This document shows positions 52,943 through 63,300 of a stretch of 64,000 bases of DNA, piece by piece. Source of the DNA: Gemmatimonadota bacterium (GTDB lineage: Bacteria; JAAXHH01). A model generated the notes under the pieces. The model saw only the letters and a list, made by a program, of their open reading frames with translations. It was not told where the DNA came from and did no database searches. Within the stretch, counting starts at the first letter, position 1; each line of letters begins with the position of its first letter. The stretch covers positions 1,347,911-1,411,910 of the forward strand of contig VXMB01000009.1 in NCBI GenBank assembly GCA_009841265.1, read 5' to 3'. A program made the position numbers and the translations under genes.

Positions 52943-53668
52943 GTGAGAAGCATTTTTAAAACATTTTTGTGCGCAATGTTCGCCGCGGCCTTCGTCCTTT
53001 CCAACGTACAGGCGCAGACCGCGGAGCAGGGCCAGGAGCCCCTGACCGACGACGAGCAGAAGATCGTCGCCTACATCATGAAGCAGGTCTCCGAATCCAA
53101 GGCCGGCAAGCCGAACTTCGGTCCGGAAACGGCCATGGCCGTATATAATGAGCTCGGGATCCAGGTCACCCCGGACATGGTTCCCCGCGTCCGGGCGGCC
53201 GTCGTGGCCGAGTTGAAGGCCATCGAGGCCCGGCTCATGCTGAAGGAAGGCAGCGCCGCGCCCGATTTCAACCTGCCGGTCCTGGGCGGCGGCGAGGCCA
53301 GTCTATCCGCCTTGAAAGGGAAGGTGGTCGTGGTGAACTTCTGGGCCACCTGGTGCCCGCCCTGTCTCGTGGAAATGCCGATGCTGAACGGACTTTACGA
53401 GACTTACCGGGAACAGGGGGTCGAGGTACTCGGACTTTCCCTCGACGAAGAGGGGCTTCCCATCACGAAACCCTTCGTAGACAAGCTGAGCGTATCCTAT
53501 CCCATCGTGGAAGCGGACCGGAAGACCTACCAGGCGTACGGCAACGTGCTTACCATACCCCACACCTTCGTGATTGATCGCGAAGGCACCGTCACGAAAC
53601 GGTTCGTCAACAACCAGACGAAAGACGCGTTCGAGGCCGCGATTAAGGCCGCGCTGGCAAAGAAGTAG
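52943..53668 (+). CDS. TlpA-type thiol:disulfide oxidoreductase, exported
   Basis: 241 residues with a GTG start after GGAGG. A signal peptide (about 1-24, VQAQ) precedes a helical region (about 35-95) and a thioredoxin fold with VVNFWATWCPPCLVEMPMLN (active site WCPPC) and the cis-Pro loop TIPHTFVID. It probably reduces disulfides or assists cytochrome maturation in the periplasm. The extra N-terminal helical domain of about 60 residues is not standard for TlpA. Its neighbour is a CxxC CMD protein, suggesting redox association. Confidence 0.9.
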   Translation: MRSIFKTFLCAMFAAAFVLSNVQAQTAEQGQEPLTDDEQKIVAYIMKQVSESKAGKPNFGPETAMAVYNELGIQVTPDMVPRVRAAVVAELKAIEARLMLKEGSAAPDFNLPVLGGGEASLSALKGKVVVVNFWATWCPPCLVEMPMLNGLYETYREQGVEVLGLSLDEEGLPITKPFVDKLSVSYPIVEADRKTYQAYGNVLTIPHTFVIDREGTVTKRFVNNQTKDAFEAAIKAALAKK

Positions 53669-53683
53669 ACGGCCATCGTCCGC

Positions 53684-53727
53684 GGGCTGGCTGGCCAGCG
53701 TCCCCGAGCTGACAGGCCAGCGTCCCG
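53684..53727 (+). repeat. two 22-bp repeat units between convergent genes
   Basis: Units at 53684 and 53706 share GGCCAGCGTCCC and G-GCTG-C; a partial third runs into the end of the enolase-superfamily gene. There is no T-tract. Confidence 0.75.
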
Positions 53728-53734
53728 GGACTGA

Positions 53735-54847
53735 CTAAGGGACCGCCTTCCGGTCCCGGTCCGCCCTGTGGGTTTCAATTGCCTCCATGTTCAGCGAGAC
53801 ACCCAGGCCGGGCCGGTCGGATACACGGATCCGTCCGCCTTGGATCCTTTCCGGCGGTTCGATGAGTTCGTGTCTCCACGGCACTTCTCCCCAGGCGTAT
53901 TCCAGGATCTGAAAGCCGGGATGGGCGGCCATGGCCTGCACGCCCGCCGCGATGGTCAGCGGCCCGAAGGGACCGTGTGGCGCGGTGGGAACCCCCCGGC
54001 CCTCCGCCATGGCGGCGACCTTCTTCAGTTCCCATAGCCCACCCACGATCGTTACGTCCGGCATGATCACGTCCATCAGCCCCTGGTCCAGGACGGGCCA
54101 GAACCCCTCACGGTACATCAGGCTTTCGCCGCCGGCCAGCGGTACGTCGATATGGTCCTTGATGGCCCGGTATCCCTCGTGGTCTTCGTCGGGCACGGGT
54201 TCCTCGTACCAGTACAGGTCCAGGTCCCTGAGCGCATCGAAGACCTCGCACCCGCCCCGGGCGGTGAAGTGGCTGTGGCAGTCGATCAGCAGGGACACGT
54301 CCGGACCGATCGCGGCGCGCACCGCTTCCATGCAGGCGATGCCCTCCCGGGCGTCCGAAGCCCGGTCGATGCCGGCAGGCATCCCGTCGAAGGGCGCGAG
54401 CTTCACGGCGTCGAATCCATCCGCGACCGCGGCGGCCGCGTTCCGGGCGAATCCCGCGGGCGTCCGTTCGGTGGTGGCCCGGTTGATGTTGGCGTAGAGG
54501 GGGATCTCATCGCGGCAGCGGCCTCCGATGACGTCGGCGACCGGCACGCCCAGGACCTTCCCCTTGATGTCCCACAGGGCCTGGTCCAGGGCACTCAGTG
54601 CCATCACTTTCGACCGGTCGACGGGCGAAGGGAGAAGTTCGGCCAGGATGCGTTCGATGGCGCCGGGATCGCGGCCGGCCAGCACGGGTTCGACCTGCTG
54701 CAGGAAGTCCACGCTTCCGGACCGTGCGCCGCCGGGATTCACCTCGCCATAGCCGGTGATCCCTTCGTCGGTGTGCACCGCCAGGAACGTCCAGTCTCCC
54801 CGGTGGTTCACGTGGACGGCGTGGGTCTTCAGGGCGGTTATCTTCAT
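53735..54847 (-). CDS. mandelate racemase/muconate lactonizing-type enolase-superfamily enzyme
   Basis: 370 residues. An N-terminal capping domain precedes the barrel. The three metal ligands are likely Asp in LLIDCHSHF, Glu in YWYEEPVP and Glu in LAGGESLMY. FDAVKLAPFDG and a later PTAPHGPFGP supply a Lys and His as possible general bases. Members dehydrate sugar acids or racemise/cycloisomerise carboxylates. Acid-sugar dehydratase is plausible given the adjoining SDR, but the sequence does not fix the substrate. Convergent with the TlpA-like gene. Confidence 0.88.
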   Translation of the reverse strand: MKITALKTHAVHVNHRGDWTFLAVHTDEGITGYGEVNPGGARSGSVDFLQQVEPVLAGRDPGAIERILAELLPSPVDRSKVMALSALDQALWDIKGKVLGVPVADVIGGRCRDEIPLYANINRATTERTPAGFARNAAAAVADGFDAVKLAPFDGMPAGIDRASDAREGIACMEAVRAAIGPDVSLLIDCHSHFTARGGCEVFDALRDLDLYWYEEPVPDEDHEGYRAIKDHIDVPLAGGESLMYREGFWPVLDQGLMDVIMPDVTIVGGLWELKKVAAMAEGRGVPTAPHGPFGPLTIAAGVQAMAAHPGFQILEYAWGEVPWRHELIEPPERIQGGRIRVSDRPGLGVSLNMEAIETHRADRDRKAVP

Positions 54848-54869
54848 GTTCTAACGCTACATTCTGTCA

Positions 54870-54898
54870 TTGATTGCGGCAACGCATTTGTTTATATA
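54870..54898 (+). promoter_or_regulatory. possible promoter for the SDR-PhyH pair
   Basis: TTGATT (54870-54875), 17 bp and TATATA (54893-54898), about 135 bp upstream of the SDR start at 55036. Confidence 0.4.
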
Positions 54899-55035
54899 AC
54901 GCCTTGGCCGGGGTGGAGGCAGATGGTAGCCTGTGGCTCGGCAGCATATCAACGAAACGGGAGTATATTGACGGACAGGCGTCAACGGACAGGGTCCGAC
55001 AGCGGACAACGGATCGTAACGACGAAGGGAGCAGC

Positions 55036-55740
55036 ATGAGTGCGCAACGTGTAGCGGTCATTACGGGTGCGGGACGCGGCATGGGGGCGGCCATCGCGAG
55101 GAACCTGGCCAGCCAGGATTATGCGGTCGCGCTGCTGTCTCCGTCCGGTGCGGCGGAATCACTGGCCAGTGAGCTGGGCGGAATCGGCGTGACGGGTTCC
55201 GTCACGGACGAAGCCGACCTGCAGAAACTTGTCGATCTAACCATGGACGCCCACGGCCGCATCGACGGCGTCGTCAACAGCACCGGGCATCCGCCCAAGG
55301 GCAGTCTCCTGGACATTCCGGACGAAGATTGGCACGAGGGACTGGACATCGTGTTTCTTAACGTGGTGCGCATGGCGCGCCTCGTCACCCCGATCATGGT
55401 GGACCAGGGCGGTGGATCGATCGTGAACATCTCGACCTACGCCGCCTTCGAACCGGAGCATTACTTTCCCGTATCGACCGCTTTTCGGGCGGCCCTGGCG
55501 AGTTATACGAAGATCTACGCCGACAACCACGCAGGCGACAACATCCGGATGAACAACATCCTGCCGGGGTTCATCAACAGTCTCCCGGAATCGGAGGCCT
55601 TCAAGTCACGCATTCCCATGGGACGCTACGGCACCGTGGAAGAGATCGCTGAAACGGCCGCTTTCCTGCTGTCGCCCGGATCCGGTTATATCACCGGGCA
55701 GAACCTGCGCGTCGACGGGGGCATCACGCGGTCAGTCTGA
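55036..55740 (+). CDS. SDR-fold protein lacking the catalytic Tyr and Lys
   Basis: 234 residues from the ATG at 55036, with GGGAG upstream. The cofactor motif TGAGRGMG (10-17) and the C-terminal GYITGQNLRVDGGI are standard, but NNAG is replaced by NSTG (81-84), and where YxxxK is expected the sequence is Ser147-Thr-Ala-Phe-Arg151. Ser133/Thr134 is retained. It may bind NAD(P) yet not catalyse ordinary SDR chemistry, or may use Arg. It ends 9 bp before the PhyH gene, so the two are probably one unit. Confidence 0.88.
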   Translation: MSAQRVAVITGAGRGMGAAIARNLASQDYAVALLSPSGAAESLASELGGIGVTGSVTDEADLQKLVDLTMDAHGRIDGVVNSTGHPPKGSLLDIPDEDWHEGLDIVFLNVVRMARLVTPIMVDQGGGSIVNISTYAAFEPEHYFPVSTAFRAALASYTKIYADNHAGDNIRMNNILPGFINSLPESEAFKSRIPMGRYGTVEEIAETAAFLLSPGSGYITGQNLRVDGGITRSV

Positions 55741-55749
55741 GGGGAGATC

Positions 55750-56490
55750 ATGAAGCAGGCCGACCTGGCGTTTTTTCGCCAGAACGGATTCATCAACCTG
55801 GGCAAGGTCCTCGCGGACGAGGACGTGGATCGTTTTCACGGTCTCTTCGACGAGGATCGTCGCAAGTATCCTTATTTCTGGCATCCCTACGGCCATCACC
55901 AGGAAGCCAACTACGACGCGCTCATCACCACGCCGGCCTTCGACGATCTGATCCGCCATCCCGCCATATACGGCACCATAGAGGAACTGATGGGCGGTCC
56001 GCTCTGTTTCGGAGAGATCGGGCTGCGGTCCATGGGCCCGTACAAGGGCGAATTCCACCAGCGGTGGCACCGCGACAAGGCCCACTGGTTCGAGCACCCC
56101 CTCCGCATGGACTACATCCAGCTCATGGTCTATTTCACCGACGTGGACAAGCATACCCACTGCTTCTCCATCTCGCCCGAAGGGGTCGATCAGCCTGTTA
56201 TGAAGGAGAACAGCGCGCAACTGGAGCGTGGTGTCTACGACCTCCACGGACCGGCGGGCACCTGTGCCCTGTTCAACGTGTCGGTACTCCACACGGCCAC
56301 CACGCGTCCCACGCGGGCCGTGCGGAAGACCGCGCAGATCTATTACGGTCACCGGGACAGGGATCCGCTGGCCAACGATTCGGGGATTCCCGCCACCCTC
56401 TGGCGGGACAGCGACGACCCGGAGACCCGGGCCTTCTACGGCGTCCTGAACGACCGTACGAAAGTCTATATGGCCGCGTTCGGGAAGTAA
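55750..56490 (+). CDS. phytanoyl-CoA dioxygenase (PhyH) family protein
   Basis: 246 residues. The Fe(II) triad is His107-x-Asp109 (QRWHRDKAH) and His171 (VSVLHTATTRP), with an Arg nearby for 2-oxoglutarate. It is shorter than and only distantly similar to the PhyH protein at 38332-39183. A GGGGAG sequence precedes the ATG. Gene pairing with an SDR suggests successive steps on a common substrate, which is unknown. Confidence 0.9.
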   Translation: MKQADLAFFRQNGFINLGKVLADEDVDRFHGLFDEDRRKYPYFWHPYGHHQEANYDALITTPAFDDLIRHPAIYGTIEELMGGPLCFGEIGLRSMGPYKGEFHQRWHRDKAHWFEHPLRMDYIQLMVYFTDVDKHTHCFSISPEGVDQPVMKENSAQLERGVYDLHGPAGTCALFNVSVLHTATTRPTRAVRKTAQIYYGHRDRDPLANDSGIPATLWRDSDDPETRAFYGVLNDRTKVYMAAFGK

Positions 56491-56549
56491 GGCGGGGCCG
56501 CTTCCTGTATTAAACCTGGAAATTCGGGTTGTTTTCTGGCTATTTTTCG

Positions 56550-56572
56550 ATCTTACTCCAAAAAAGTAGGAT
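56550..56572. terminator. possible bidirectional hairpin between phyH and hisI
   Basis: ATCTTACT and AGTAGGAT pair over 8 bp (one G-T) with a 7-nt A-rich loop, in the AT-rich gap between convergent genes. A weak T-run follows on each strand. Confidence 0.3.
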
Positions 56573-56629
56573 AAATTCGGAGACATGTCCAAAAATGGTC
56601 ACATTTTCACGACGCTGAGCCAGCTGCGA

Positions 56630-57052
56630 TCAGACGAACTCAAGCTCCCCCGACGACTCCAAACGTCGATAGTAGCAACCGGTCCGATAGCGGCCCTCGG
56701 CGTCCCTGGTGTGGCACGCGCCTTCGCCCTTGGGCGTTACGAGGAAAACTAAAGAGTTCTGCTCGCAGTTGACCCGGATTTCGTCGATTCCGAGGGCGTT
56801 TCCCGACGTGGCGCCCTTCACCCACAGCTCGTTCCGCGAAGTGCTCCAGAACGTGGCAATCCCGGTCTTCAGGGATTCGTCCAGGGCCTGGCGATTGATG
56901 TAGGCCAGGATAAGCACTTCCTTCGTCGTGGAATCCTGCACGACCACCGGCAGGACATCCTCTTCGATGCCGGCGACCTGCCGAAGTTTCGAAAAATCCA
57001 GGGTCTCCCGTGTTCCTTCTTCCAGTTGATTTGATCCTGATGAGCTCGCCAT
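56630..57052 (-). CDS. hisI: HisI, phosphoribosyl-AMP cyclohydrolase, with altered metal-site motif
   Basis: 140 residues from the ATG at 57052 (AAGGA upstream); an ATG at 57079 is less likely. The fold is clear from VVVQDSTTKEVLILAYINRQ, ATFWSTSRNELWVKGATSGN and the zinc residues Cys113 (ACHT), and Cys126 in RTGCYYRR. The canonical Mg2+-binding Asp-Cys-Asp-x-Asp is Asn95-Cys96-Glu97-Gln98-Asn99. It opens the adenine ring of PR-AMP in histidine synthesis. No HisE domain is fused and no other his gene is in the window. Confidence 0.9.
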   Translation of the reverse strand: MASSSGSNQLEEGTRETLDFSKLRQVAGIEEDVLPVVVQDSTTKEVLILAYINRQALDESLKTGIATFWSTSRNELWVKGATSGNALGIDEIRVNCEQNSLVFLVTPKGEGACHTRDAEGRYRTGCYYRRLESSGELEFV

Positions 57053-57149
57053 GGTTCCTTCGTCTCCGTGTATATACAATGTATAAACTACCTGCTCATT
57101 CCGAAACGCCGAAGGTGTAGACTGTTTTCAATCCGTCATAACTGCATAA

Positions 57150-57178
57150 AATATATATAGTTAGGTTGAATCTGTCAA
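57150..57178 (-). promoter_or_regulatory. sigma-70-type promoter of hisI
   Basis: On the minus strand TTGACA (57178-57173), 17 bp and TATATT (57155-57150), giving a leader of about 90 nt. Confidence 0.7.
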
Positions 57179-57207
57179 GGCAGGCGGTTGCGGAGAGTTT
57201 ACGCCTC

Positions 57208-57223
57208 TGACCGTTATCGGTCA
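57208..57223. other. palindromic hairpin upstream of hisI; remainder of the gap is featureless
   Basis: TGACCG-TTAT-CGGTCA is a perfect 6-bp stem with a tetraloop, 30 bp upstream of the hisI -35 box. It may be an operator or part of the end of the autotransporter transcript. The other sequence between 57053 and 57354 is AT-rich around the promoter, and I see no further gene or RNA. Confidence 0.35.
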
Positions 57224-57354
57224 AGCGCGATTTAGGTAGGTATACGGGGTGCTTAAACGGGAGGGGTAGTCACCGGCGATCGTGGGAGAAAAAGCAGGTT
57301 GGTTATACTAAGCATATCGGCTTGATTTCCATACGTAGCGATTTTGACCACGAT

Positions 57355-60300
57355 TCAGAACCGATATCTCCCGAGGAATCCCACGCGGTGGTCGGCCGAA
57401 CGGATGGGGTCTTGTCTTCTCTCACCGGCGAATTCGACGCTGAGCTTGCCTTCCTTCGCGCCAAGTCGCGTGCCCAGCCGCATGCTTCGACGGTCGGCCC
57501 CGGAAATGTCGGTCTCTGCGAAGGGCGTCAGGGAAACGCCCCGGAGCGCCGAGTTCAACATGCTGTAACCAATTTGCGCCCGGACGGCGCCCGTGTGACC
57601 TGCGGACCGCCTGCCCGAAGAGATGCCGCCGTCCTCGCGCCAGGTCATGTCCACGTTCCGGGTATCCGCGCCCCAGCGAGGCGCAATCGACATGGACAGG
57701 CCACCCGCGGTGTTCGGCCGTACGTAGGCGATAAAGGAAAGCCCCCGTTCCTGGTAGCCAGATGCCGAGTGGGCGGCCAGCAGGCGGCCGCGGGCCTCCA
57801 GACCCAGACGGCCGCCGGTCAGTCTGAAGCCGCCCGCTATCTCCACGCCGCCGCCCGTCTCGCCTTTGCCGCCATCGTAGCGTCCGGCGACCTGTGCGAA
57901 GGGCGTCAGCGACGACGGCCCCATGCGAACGGTTCCGCTCGAACCCTCCAGTCCGAGTCGTACCTGCCGGATGTCGGCGTTGAGATCACCCTGGATCGAC
58001 GCTGCTGGCGATGAAGCGTTAAGCGACATCACACCCGCGTGCCCCACCACGCTGAAGCTCACACCCGACAGGTACATGAAGCGGGTGCGAAGACCCAGCA
58101 TGGCCATGCGCATGGACAGGTCGCGATTCTCCCCTTCGGTGACGGCCGAACCACGGCCTTCACCCAGGATCGACCATACCTGGAGTGGACGGCTGCTGCT
58201 CTGCCATCGCGCATAGGGATACACGCCGGTAAGCCGCGTCTGCACCTGGCCCTGAGCGCCGGGAACGTCGATACTGGCCGCACCCGATGTGCGCGACAAC
58301 GAAACGCCGGCAATCAGACCGGGGACAGATACGTCCACGCCCAGATAGGCCGTCCTCAAGCCGCCGCCATAGCGCCAGTTGTCAGGCGACGCACGAAACG
58401 CCTGCACGTTGCCCGTTCCCCACAGCGTCACCCTGTTGGTATATCCCTCTTGCCCGTAACGCGGCAGCGTATAGACGAACGAACTGTTCCGAAGGACGTC
58501 GACCCGGCCCGAGCGGCCAGGAGCACGCGGCTGGGTCGGGTCATTCCAGTTCCGCGGGATATGATAACCCGTGAGCCCTATCAAAGCCGTCACGCCGGAG
58601 GCCAGGCCGTCCACTCTGCGGCCGGCCACGGCAAGCCGGCGCTCTTCCGCAACGAGCGCGAACCGGTCCTCCATGGTCGCCCGCGCGCTCGACATCAGAC
58701 CGCGGCCCATGGCGGCGAGGACCGCTTCGTAAGCGTCGCGTTCTGCAGACGACGGCTTCACCGTGACCGTGATGCTGTAGCCCGCCGTGCCCGATTCATT
58801 GACGGCCGTAACCGATAGCGTGGTGCTGCCCTGCGCAAGTCCCGCCACCGTCATCGTCCCACCCGTTACCGCGGCGGCGGCCACCGCCGCATCCGAAACC
58901 GACGCCCCATATGCGAGCCCCGGACCTGTAAACGTGGCGGCCACATCCATACTGCGCGAATCGCCCTCCTCCAGCGTGATGTCTTCCAGGGGGTGCGCCA
59001 CCGCGGGAGGCGATGCGACTACAGCACGTGCGGACGTTGCCGACGGCGTCCCTTCCTCCCTGGCCACCGAACTCGTATCGGTGGCGTTTACCGCGCGCAG
59101 CCTCAGTATATACGTCGTGCCGTTTATCAGACTGCCTATCGTGTGGCTCGTGACATTGCCCGCGTCGGTCCAGGGCCACGGATTGGGTATGTTTACTCCC
59201 TTTTCCCGATGCTTTACCTGATAGCCGGTGGCGTTCGGCGACGCGGTCCAACTGAGGGTCAGCTGGCCGTCCCCGGGCGTAACCGTGACGTTGCCTGGCG
59301 GGGACAGTGTTCCCGGCGCATCGTCGTCGTCGGTCACCAACACCTGCGCCGAGTGCGGATTGCCCTTCTCGTATCCGGTGCCGGTCCCCACCCTCGCCGT
59401 CACGGTGGCATCCGGTTCATCCACCGTATCGTCGGTGGTAGCCAGGCTGAACTGCGCGCTAGAACTACCCGCGGCGATCGTCACGCTGGTAGGCGCCGTG
59501 CCGCTTCGGAAGCTCGCACCCCCACTCACGGACACGTTTACCGAAAGCGTATCTGCGGGCTCAGGAGACGCCGACAGCGTAAAGGTGATCGACGTGCCCT
59601 CGGCCACTGTATCCGCGGCCGCCGCTATCGTTACCTGTGGTACGTCGTCGTCGGTTAACACAATCGTCGCCGAGGTCACCGTCACCCCGGAAGGCGATGC
59701 CGTCCCGCTTACGGTGATCGAATTGGCGACGTTGATCGCCTGGTTATCTACGGGGACCAAGGTAAATGTCCCGTCTCCGCTGGAACTGCCGGCGCCGATG
59801 GTTACATTGAAATCAGATACGGAACTGAAGCTCACCGCGTTCGACGCACCACTGCCCGACACCGACACCGATACCGTCTGCTCTGTACCGAAGAGCGTAC
59901 CGCCTGACGGTGTTGCCGTCACCGTGACCACCTTCGCGCTGTCTGCCTCCGAAGCCGAGGCAGGAGAGACCGAAAGCGATATGCCCGTCGGCGCAGCGTC
60001 GTTGTCGGTCACGACGACCTGGGCCGAGTTCGAGGCGCCCACCGCGTATCCCGTGCCGGTCCCGATCGTCACTGTCACCGTGGCATCCGCCTCGTCCACC
60101 GGGTCGTCGGCGGTGGCCAGGCTGAACTGCGCGTTCGTCGAGTTCGCTGCGATCGTCACGCTCGTCGGCGGCGTGCCGCTCAGGAAGCCGGTCCCCCCGC
60201 TCACCGACACCTTGACACTCAGTTCCGTCACAGGAGCGGATGAAGCCGTAACCGTGAAGGAAACGGACGTACCCTCGGCCACCGTATCCGCCGCCGCTGC

Positions 60301-63300
60301 TATGGTGATCACAGGATCGTCGTCGTCGCTCAGGGTTATTGTAGCCGGAGTAACCGGCACGCCGGAAGGCGATGCCGTTCCGCTCAACGTGATCGTCTCG
60401 TCGATGTTGTCGTCGCTGTTGTCCGTGGATACCAGTGCAAACGTGCCGTTCCCGTTGGACGCACCGGCGCCGATGACCACGTCGAAGTCAGATACTGAAT
60501 CGAAGCCCACCGCGTTCGACGTACCGCTGCCTGACACCGTCACCCCCACCGTCTGCTCCGTACCGAAGAGGGTGCCGCCCGATGGCGTGGCCGTTACCGT
60601 CACCGACACGCTGTCTCCTTCGGACGCCACGGCGGGAGAGACCGACAGCGTTATGCCCGACGGCGCAGCGTCGTTGTCGGTTACGACGACCTGGGCCGAG
60701 TTAGAGGAGCCCACATCGTATCCCGTGTCGTCCTGGATCGTCGCCGTCACCGTGGCATCCGCCTCGTCCACCGGGTCGTCGGTGGTGGCCAGGCTCAACT
60801 GCGCGCTCGACGAACTCGCGGCGATCGTCACGCTTCCGGGCGGCGTGCCGCTCAGGAAACCCGTCCCCCCTGTCACCGACACGCTTACTTCCAAGTCCGT
60901 CACGGGAGCGGATGACGCCGTGACCGTGAAGGAAACGGATGAGCCCTCGGATACCGTATCCGCGGCCGCCGCTATCGTGATCACCGGACTGCTTCCCGCC
61001 GACGGCTTCCCTTCCTCGATGACCACCGAACTCGTATTGGAAGCGCTAACCGCGCGCAGTCGTAAAATGTACGTCGAGCCGTTTACCAGATTGCTTATCG
61101 TGTGGCTCGTGACATTGCTAACGGCGGTCCAGGTCCACGGATCGGGTTTACTTACCCCCTTTACCCGATGCTTTACCTGATATCCGGTGGCGTTCGGCGA
61201 CGCGGTCCAATCGAGGGTCAGCTGCCCGTTCCCGGGCGTGACCGTGACATTGCCTGGCGGGGATAGTACGCCCGGTACATCATCGTCGGTCACCACAACC
61301 TCTGCCTTATACGCGGTGCCTGCCGCGTATCCCGTACCGTTCACGATCGTAGCCGTCACGGTGGCATCCGGCTCGTCCACCGCGTCATCCTCGGTAGCCA
61401 GGCTGAACTGCGCGCTCGATGTACCCGCGGCGATCGTCACGCTCGTGGGCGCCGTGCCGCTTCGGAAGCTCGTACCCCCGCTCACCGACATGATTACCGT
61501 AAGCGTCTCGGCAGGCGCCGGGGAAGCCGACAGCGTGAAGTTGATCGTCGTGCCCTCGGCCACCGTATCCGCTGCCGCTGCTATCGTGATCACCGGATCG
61601 CTTCCTGCCGTCGGCGTCCCGATCTCAATGGCAGCTTTGCTGGCATCGGTGGCGTTTACCGCGCGCAATCGCACCCTGTACGTCGTGCCGTTTACCAGTC
61701 CGCGTATCGTGTGGCTCGTGACGTTGCCCACGTCGGTCCAGGACCACGTATCAGGGTTGCTAACCCCCTTTACTACTCGATGCTTTACCTGATAGCCGGT
61801 GGCGTTCGGCGTCGCGGTCCAGTCGAGGGTCAGCTGACTGTCCCCGGGCGTGACCGTGACGTTGCCTGGCGGTGACAGCGCTCTGGGCGCGGCGTCGTCG
61901 TCGGTCACCACCACCACCGCCGAATCCGCTGTGGCCACCGTGTATCCCGTGCCGTTCACGATCGTCACCGTCACGGTGGCATCCGGCTCGTCCTCCGCGT
62001 CGTCTTCGGTGGGCAGGTTGAATGCCGCCTCCGACGAGTTCGCGGCAATCGTCACACTCGTTGGCGGTGTGCCTTCCAGGAAGCTCGACCCCCCGCTCAC
62101 CGACACGTTTACCGTAAGCGCCTCGACAGGCGCAGGGTACGCCCACAGCGTGAAGGGGACCGGACTGCCCTCGGCCACCGAATCCGCGGCCGCCGTAATC
62201 GTGATCACCGGATCGTCGTCATTGGTGATCGTAAGCGTCACGTCCGGTGGATCCGCCACGCCGTTGCCCCCGGTCGCTGCGCCCGACACCGTCACCTGCC
62301 TGTCCGGTTCAACCACCGAGTCGTCCACGCCGGTGATCGTCACCTCGCCCGTGCTGGCCGTGGCCCCCGCCGCTATGGTCAAATTGGTACCGCTCAGTGT
62401 GAAATCGCCCGATTCCGCCGGAGACACCGCCGACGCGGACACGGTCACCTCCGTCTTCGCGCTCTTCGCCCCGATCAGCACCGCCGTCACCGTGCTCACA
62501 CCGCCGTTCTCCGAGATCGATGACGGCGTCAGCACCAGCCGCAACGTCGGTCCGCCGGAAACGTCGTTGTCGGCCACCAGCACCTGCGCCGATGAAGTGG
62601 TGCCCACCGCGTAGCCTGTGCCCGTCTGGATCGTCGCCGTCACCGTGGCATCCGGCTCGTCCTCCGCGTCGTCCTCGGTGGCCAGACTGAACGACGCGCT
62701 CCTCGTACCCGCGGCGATCGTCACACTCGATGGCGGCGAGCCGCTCAGGAAGCTCGTACCCCCGCTTACCGACACGTTAACTGAAATCGACTCGGCTGGT
62801 GCAGGGATCGCCGACAGCGTGAAGGTGATCGATGAGCCTTCCACTACCGTATCCGTGGCCGCCGCTATCGTGATCTGCGGTACGACCTGTTGTAACCCGT
62901 CGTCGTTATCTATCTTGCCAATACCGAGACCTTTTACCACCTTTGCATTAGTGGTCACGTTGCTCAGTCTCACGGTAAACAGCTCGTCTTGCTCCTGGAC
63001 CTGATCGCCTATGATTGTGACAGATATCGTCTTGGTTCTGGTTCCTGACACCCCCGGTATAAATTTCAAAGTACCGCTCTTGGATACATAATCCGAACCA
63101 GCCGTCGCCGTACTGTTTTGCGTACCATAACTGAGGGACACCGTGTCCACAGTGGCCGAACCGCTGAGCGTCACGGTAAACACCAAGGGCTTCGTGCCAC
63201 TGTCGCCCTCTGCGGTGGAGGAACGGGATATGCTTAATTCCGGCGGGTCGTCGTTGTCGGTCACCACCACGTACGCGGTATTCGGAGTGCCCACCGTGTA

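Noticed and set aside
59228..61180. Long antisense open frame (650 codons) and several others opposite the autotransporter gene
   Set aside because: They are shadow frames produced by the repetitive, GC-rich coding sequence on the other strand; they repeat the same pattern with every domain and show no independent start signal or family motif.
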